Origin: CAZFZQ01 sp964522845
GTDB taxonomy: Bacteria; Patescibacteriota; Patescibacteriia; GCA-002772895
DNA: 21,637 nt
Direction: 5' to 3'
Assembly (NCBI GenBank): GCA_964522845.1
Contig: CAZFZQ010000011.1
Location: forward strand, 1 to 21,637
Below, in pieces: positions 18,185 through 21,637 of the stretch. Within the stretch, counting starts at the first letter, position 1. Each line of letters starts with the position of its first letter. Under the pieces are notes generated by a model. It was not told the DNA's origin, did no database searches, and was given only the letters and a program-made list of their open reading frames with translations. A program made the position numbers and the translations under genes.

Positions 18185-19927
18185 ATGAACAAAAAATATT
18201 TTGTTAAAGCTTCCATCATAGCTTTAACGTTTATGTTCGCTATCGGGCTGGTACTGCCGGCCCAGGCATTTTACATGGAAGTGCCGCAGAGCTTAAAGAA
18301 TCTGCAAAATTATAAAAAACCGCAACCGGGCGGTGTCGTGCTGACACAAATGCCTTTGCCTGGCGGCGAAGGGACTTCTGCTCCGCCACCCGGGGGAACA
18401 TATCAGCCGCCATCAGGCAGTACATATACTCCGCCGCCTAATGGCAATTATCAACAGCAGCCAAATCAGCAGCCAATAAACAATTATCAGATGCAAGAGC
18501 CGCCACAAAATCAGCAGCAATTCGGCCCTGGCGGCGGCTGCGCTCCGGGCACAACCTGCGAAGGAAACCAGAGTGGACAATTCGGTCCCGGCGGAGGGGG
18601 ACAAGGCCAAATGGGGCCTGGCGGCGAAGGACAATTCGGTCCCGGCCAAGGCCAGCAAGGTCCGTCCGAGGAACAACAAAAACAACAACAGGAACGGCAA
18701 ATGAAGGATATGAAACGGGGCATACGCCAGATGGAATCGGGCATTAAACAATTGGAAAAAATGTTCGCGCAAGCTGAAAAAAAGGGCACAGTCATTCCGC
18801 AGGAAATAAAAGATAAGCTGCAAAAGGCAAAAGACATTATTTCAGCCCTGACCACAGCCACCACGCCGGAAGAAATACAAAATGCCGGCATGGAAGAATT
18901 CGGCAACTTAATGCAAGAACTGGATGAAGCGCGCCGCACCTTGATTGAAGACGGGCAAAGGGTGCAGGATATGAAAAGAAACATGAAAAATATGAATAAG
19001 GGCCTTCAGATGTTTGAAAAACAGATTGCCCAATTGACGAAACAGGGTGTCGCGGTGCCTTCCGATATCTCGGAAAATTTGAACAAAATAAAAACCATCG
19101 TTGCCGCGGTGAATGCGGCTAAAACTTGGGATGAAATGATGGCCGCCGGCATTGACGAGTTGCAGGATTTGATGCAGACATTAGATCAAAGCCGCCAGCA
19201 ATTGGAAATGCTTACCCGCTGGCCGCAGACCTTAAAACAGCTTGATCGCGAATTAAAACAACTTACGGCCGCGCTAAAACGCAGTAAAACAATAGTGAAC
19301 AGCTTGCTCAAAAAAGGCATTGACCTAAATAGCGTCTATTCCGATTTTGAAGCGGCGGTTAATAAATTAAAATCAGTTAGAGATGAGGCCGCGGCAAAAA
19401 TGAAAGCCGGAGAATCCGAAGCCGCCTTTGACCTTCTGGAAAACGACTTTTTCGGCCAAATGGAAGATATATGGGAATTCCAAAAAACCATTGATATAAT
19501 GAGCAACTTGGGCAGATTCGCTTCGGAGTTCAAGCAGGGGCTGGCGCAATCACAGCAGACAATCAACCGTCTGAAACGGCAAAAGATTGATACTGCCGAA
19601 CTTCAGGATTTACTTGAACAGGCAAAAGTTAAAGGAAATGATGTCCTCGCCCTCCTCAAAATAAAACCAATTGATGAGGAAGCGATTATGGCCGGCATGG
19701 AGGAGTTGTGGAATTTAAAACAGGAGTTTGAAAACAAGGTCGGGGAGCTCACCGGCCAAGAAGAGGCAATGCCTTGGGAACAAGGCCCGCAACAATTCCA
19801 AGGGCTCTCAATGCCTTCCGGAATACAGAAAATGATACCGCAAAAATCAGTAGAGCAGCCTCCACAAAATGAAATGGCTCCCGGCACTTCAGGCGGCGGG
19901 GGCGGAGGAAATTATGTCGCTCCATAA
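18185..19927 (+). CDS. Exported Pro/Gln/Gly-rich protein with four helical repeats
   Basis: 580 aa, not recognised as a family. A Sec signal peptide spans residues 1-28 (two Lys, hydrophobic core, cut after AQA). Residues 45-165 are low-complexity, rich in Pro, Gly and Gln, with repeated QFGPGGG-type units and one Cys pair (Cys119, Cys125). Residues 174-523 form four related helical repeats of about 85-90 residues: each starts with a charged helix (MKDMKRGIRQMESGIKQLEK; VQDMKRNMKNMNKGLQMFEK; LKQLDRELKQLTAALKRSK; and a fourth near 446), passes a KKG-x-x-IP or similar turn and ends in an acidic EE-x-x-x-LMQEL-type helix. The C-terminus is Gly-rich. No sortase, lipobox or membrane anchor is seen, so it is probably secreted or surface-associated non-covalently. 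An extended -10 promoter is present; no Shine-Dalgarno. Confidence 0.8.
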   Translation: MNKKYFVKASIIALTFMFAIGLVLPAQAFYMEVPQSLKNLQNYKKPQPGGVVLTQMPLPGGEGTSAPPPGGTYQPPSGSTYTPPPNGNYQQQPNQQPINNYQMQEPPQNQQQFGPGGGCAPGTTCEGNQSGQFGPGGGGQGQMGPGGEGQFGPGQGQQGPSEEQQKQQQERQMKDMKRGIRQMESGIKQLEKMFAQAEKKGTVIPQEIKDKLQKAKDIISALTTATTPEEIQNAGMEEFGNLMQELDEARRTLIEDGQRVQDMKRNMKNMNKGLQMFEKQIAQLTKQGVAVPSDISENLNKIKTIVAAVNAAKTWDEMMAAGIDELQDLMQTLDQSRQQLEMLTRWPQTLKQLDRELKQLTAALKRSKTIVNSLLKKGIDLNSVYSDFEAAVNKLKSVRDEAAAKMKAGESEAAFDLLENDFFGQMEDIWEFQKTIDIMSNLGRFASEFKQGLAQSQQTINRLKRQKIDTAELQDLLEQAKVKGNDVLALLKIKPIDEEAIMAGMEELWNLKQEFENKVGELTGQEEAMPWEQGPQQFQGLSMPSGIQKMIPQKSVEQPPQNEMAPGTSGGGGGGNYVAP

Positions 19928-19953
19928 TAACCGTCCAGTATTCGGAAAATGAA

Positions 19954-19983
19954 AAAACAGCTCCGAAATTTCGGAGCTGTTTT
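19954..19983. terminator. Perfect bidirectional terminator
   Basis: Two 15-base arms (AAAACAGCTCCGAAA and its complement) with no extra spacer, flanked by A and T tracts. Serves the exported protein gene and tsaE, whose stop codon it overlaps. Confidence 0.9.
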
Positions 19984-20413
19984 AATTTATCTCAATTATT
20001 CTTTCCTCATCTTTTTTTCCATGCTCTATCTTTATTTCTATGATTTTTGATTTTATGATTTTTTGATTTTTTGCTTCCGTGATTCTCTCCGCCCATTCAA
20101 TAACGCTCACAATATTTTCTTTCCCCAAATATTCATCCGCGCCGATATCCAGCAAGTCATCAAAATTTTTCAGGCGGTAAGCGTCAATATGGCATAATAA
20201 TAATTTTGAAGTTTTATAAATCTTCATTATATTGAATGTCGGACTTTTGACAATCTCTTTTATTCCCAACGCCTTGGCCAGGCCTTTCACAAAAACCGTT
20301 TTGCCCGCGCCCAAATCGCCATACATCAAAATCACTTCCCCGCCGCGGAGCTGTTTGGCAAAATTCATTGCGATTGCCATGGTATTTTTTTCATTTTTAC
20401 TTTTATATTTCAT
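19982..20413 (-). CDS. tsaE: tRNA t6A biosynthesis ATPase TsaE
   Basis: 143 aa, usual family length. P-loop protein that works with TsaB and TsaD to transfer threonylcarbamoyl to A37 of tRNAs reading ANN codons. Motifs: GDLGAGKT (residues 32-39), SPTFNIMKIY (57-66), HIDAYRL (75-81, with the Asp and Tyr typical of the family) and SVIEWAERI (103-111). Starts three bases after the tsaD stop with no Shine-Dalgarno, so it is probably translated by coupling to tsaD. Confidence 0.95.
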   Translation of the reverse strand: MKYKSKNEKNTMAIAMNFAKQLRGGEVILMYGDLGAGKTVFVKGLAKALGIKEIVKSPTFNIMKIYKTSKLLLCHIDAYRLKNFDDLLDIGADEYLGKENIVSVIEWAERITEAKNQKIIKSKIIEIKIEHGKKDEERIIEIN

Positions 20414-20416
20414 ATT

Positions 20417-21529
20417 CTATATGCTAAGATTTGGCTCTGCCGCGATATCAAAAACTTCATTTTTTTTCGTCCGCATGTATTTATGATAACCGGCAGAAGC
20501 GATCATAGCCGCGTTGTCGCCGGTGTATTTTAATTCCGGCAAATAAACTTGAAAATCTAATTTTCCAAGCGCATCCCGCAATTCTTTATTGGCAATTACT
20601 CCACCGCCAACCAAAATATTTTTTACCCTGTATTTTTCCGCGGCCCGCTTTGTTTTGTGAACCAAAACATCTATCGCCGCTTGCTGAAATTCCGCCGCAA
20701 TCGCGGACGTATTTTTTTTCAATTCCGCGGCCGTCATTTTTTTTGCCAAATAAAGCACGGCTGTTTTCAACCCCGAAAAACTAAAATCAAAATCATCTGA
20801 ATTTATCATCGGCCTCGGCAGTTTAATTTCCTCTCCCCCTCTTAAGGTAAGAGGGGGTTGGCCCGCTTCGACCGCGAAGCGAGGCGAGGGGGCGTTATGT
20901 AAAATTTTCGCGGCTTCCCTCGCAATAGCAGGACCGCCGGGGTAGCCAAGATTTAAAATTTTCGCCACCTTATCAAACGCCTCCCCCACCGCGTCGTCGC
21001 GCGTCGTTCCGATTATTTTATATTTGCCAACCAGCCTCGACTTGCGCGAGTCTAGGCGGGAATCTTTTACCAAAATCAATTCCGTATGCCCGCCGGAAAC
21101 AATCAGCCCCAGCGCAGGGAACACTCCCCTCTCCCCCTTTTCAAGGGGGGAGTTGGAGGGGGTTAGCAACGCCGACAACAAATGCGCCTCAATATGATTA
21201 ACGCCCACAAGCGTTTTTTTTGCGAGCACAGCTAACGTCTCTGCCGCCAGCACTCCCACGCGCAATGAAGTTACAAGACCAGGTCCCTCCGTTACCGCAA
21301 TCAAATCTATATCATCAATGCTATATTTTCCAAGTGCTTTTTTTATAACATCAAAAACAACCTCCGCATGTTTGCGAGCCGCCACTTCCGGCACCACTCC
21401 GCCGTATTTTTTATGAATTTTTATCTGCGAAGAAACAATGTTGGAAATAACATTGATTTTTCCATGGCCAATTTCCACCACCGCGGCCGCGGTTTCATCG
21501 CAAGACGACTCAATGCCCAAGATTAACAT
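20417..21529 (-). CDS. tsaD: tRNA N6-threonylcarbamoyladenosine transferase TsaD, with repeat insertions
   Basis: 370 aa from ATG 21529; the open frame upstream to 21556 needs a TTG and lacks support. Catalytic subunit of t6A synthesis (ASKHA fold). Conserved: LGIESSCDET (4-13), metal ligands HIEAH (112-116), VSGGHTELILV (144-154), TRDDAVGEAFDKVAKILNLGYPGGP (176-200), FSFSGLKTAV (249-258), LVGGGVIANKELRDAL and YTGDNAAMIASAGY near the end. All active-site residues are present. Three stretches are not part of the family: about 122-136 (TPSNSPLEKGERG), 157-167 (SRLDSRKSRL) and 211-234 (with AVEAGQPPLTLRGG). Each is encoded by a palindromic repeat and keeps the frame; without them the length drops to roughly 320, close to the family norm. 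They sit between conserved blocks, so the enzyme is probably active. Confidence 0.96.
   Translation of the reverse strand: MLILGIESSCDETAAAVVEIGHGKINVISNIVSSQIKIHKKYGGVVPEVAARKHAEVVFDVIKKALGKYSIDDIDLIAVTEGPGLVTSLRVGVLAAETLAVLAKKTLVGVNHIEAHLLSALLTPSNSPLEKGERGVFPALGLIVSGGHTELILVKDSRLDSRKSRLVGKYKIIGTTRDDAVGEAFDKVAKILNLGYPGGPAIAREAAKILHNAPSPRFAVEAGQPPLTLRGGEEIKLPRPMINSDDFDFSFSGLKTAVLYLAKKMTAAELKKNTSAIAAEFQQAAIDVLVHKTKRAAEKYRVKNILVGGGVIANKELRDALGKLDFQVYLPELKYTGDNAAMIASAGYHKYMRTKKNEVFDIAAEPNLSI
20832..20897 (-). repeat. Palindromic repeat insertion 3 in tsaD (compound)
   Basis: Two hairpins side by side: CCCCCTCTTA/TAAGAGGGGG (about 20836-20856) and CGCTTCG/CGAAGCG (20864-20870, 20875-20881). Encodes the PPLTLRGG-type peptide; the identical peptide string arises from the intergenic repeat at 9099-9133. 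Confidence 0.75.
21034..21057 (-). repeat. Palindromic repeat insertion 2 in tsaD
   Basis: GCCTCGACT (21034-21042), loop tgcgcg, AGTCTAGGC (21049-21057), one mismatch in nine pairs. Falls between VKD and GKYKIIG of the protein, which are adjacent in typical TsaD. Confidence 0.6.
21122..21166 (-). repeat. Palindromic repeat insertion 1 in tsaD
   Basis: CTCCCCCTT (21131-21139) pairs with AAGGGGGGAG (21143-21152), followed by TTGGAGGGGGTTA: the same unit design as the intergenic repeats (minus orientation, as at 9046-9079). Encodes SPLEKGERG. Confidence 0.75.
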
Positions 21530-21562
21530 AGGCCTTAAATATAAAAATCCCGCCAAAATTTA

Positions 21563-21634
21563 TACCGCCACGGGGAATTGAACCCCGGTTGCAAGGTTGA
21601 AAACCTTGAGTCCTAACCATTAGACGATGGCGGC
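21563..21634 (-). tRNA. tRNA-Glu (anticodon UUC)
   Basis: 72 nt. Acceptor GCCGCCA/TGGCGGT (G1-U72 wobble), D arm GTCT-AATGGTTA-GGAC, anticodon stem CAAGG/CCTTG with loop TTTTCAA giving anticodon UUC, T arm CGGGG/CCCCG, discriminator A. CCA is not encoded, so it must be added after transcription. The D-loop GGTTAGGAC is typical of glutamate tRNAs. It is in the same orientation as tsaD, 34 bases upstream. Confidence 0.95.
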
Positions 21635-21637
21635 AAA

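Noticed and set aside
1..21637. CRISPR array
   Set aside because: Repeats are palindromic, of unequal length and without regular spacing; no cas genes.

Overview
The window looks like a chromosomal segment of a Patescibacteria (CPR, Parcubacteria-like) genome. The evidence is indirect: small house-keeping genes scattered singly rather than in classical operons, PurA/FtsH/TsaD/TsaE/S1/sigma-70 proteins, a type IV pilus ATPase, no CCA encoded after the recognisable tRNA, several genes without a visible Shine-Dalgarno, and many short palindromic repeats, some inside coding sequence. TGA is used as a stop (end of the nucleotidyltransferase gene at 10187), so the SR1/Gracilibacteria code does not apply. 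No taxon can be fixed without a search.

Layout. 102-3427 (minus): sigma-70 factor, an unknown acidic helical protein, and a four-domain S1 protein, each followed by its own terminator. 3571-3613 is a compact divergent promoter shared by S1 and an orphan Phd/YefM-like protein (3645-3986). 4033-6062 holds purA and an orphan gene, each with its own promoter and terminator. 6160-8036 is ftsH, apparently read from a leaderless transcript. 8023-10170 is an accessory stretch: a free-standing structured RNA with consensus promoter and terminator, a repeat-containing hypothetical protein, a composite palindromic repeat, a two-gene toxin-antitoxin-like module under a palindromic operator, and a diverged copy of the last 55 bases of ftsH coding sequence. 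The stretch is therefore bracketed by two ftsH 3' ends. 10187-13219 (minus) is a radical SAM protein followed by a GlnD/GlnE-like nucleotidyltransferase. 13232-13812 has no protein gene. It holds a second composite repeat, a roughly 180-nt transcription unit with a D-armless tRNA-like domain plus a tail complementary to it, and two more repeats. 13813-16512 is a membrane protein and a PilB/GspE ATPase. 16529-18031 (minus) is a protein with a GHKL-like N-terminus and a HELDH motif near the C-terminus. 18185-19927 is an exported Pro/Gln/Gly-rich helical-repeat protein, divergent from it over a second shared palindromic -35. 19982-21529 (minus) is tsaD-tsaE for the t6A tRNA modification, and 21563-21634 is tRNA-Glu.

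The most unusual signals are: (i) tsaD carries three in-frame palindromic-repeat insertions, and the same repeat families occur outside genes in this window; (ii) S1 carries one such insertion at its N-terminus with an inverted copy in its leader, so the two could pair across the start codon; (iii) the tRNA-like RNA with a self-complementary tail; (iv) the pseudoknotted RNA after ftsH; (v) the ftsH 3'-end duplication flanking the accessory stretch. These are read from the sequence by eye; no folding, alignment or database program was run.
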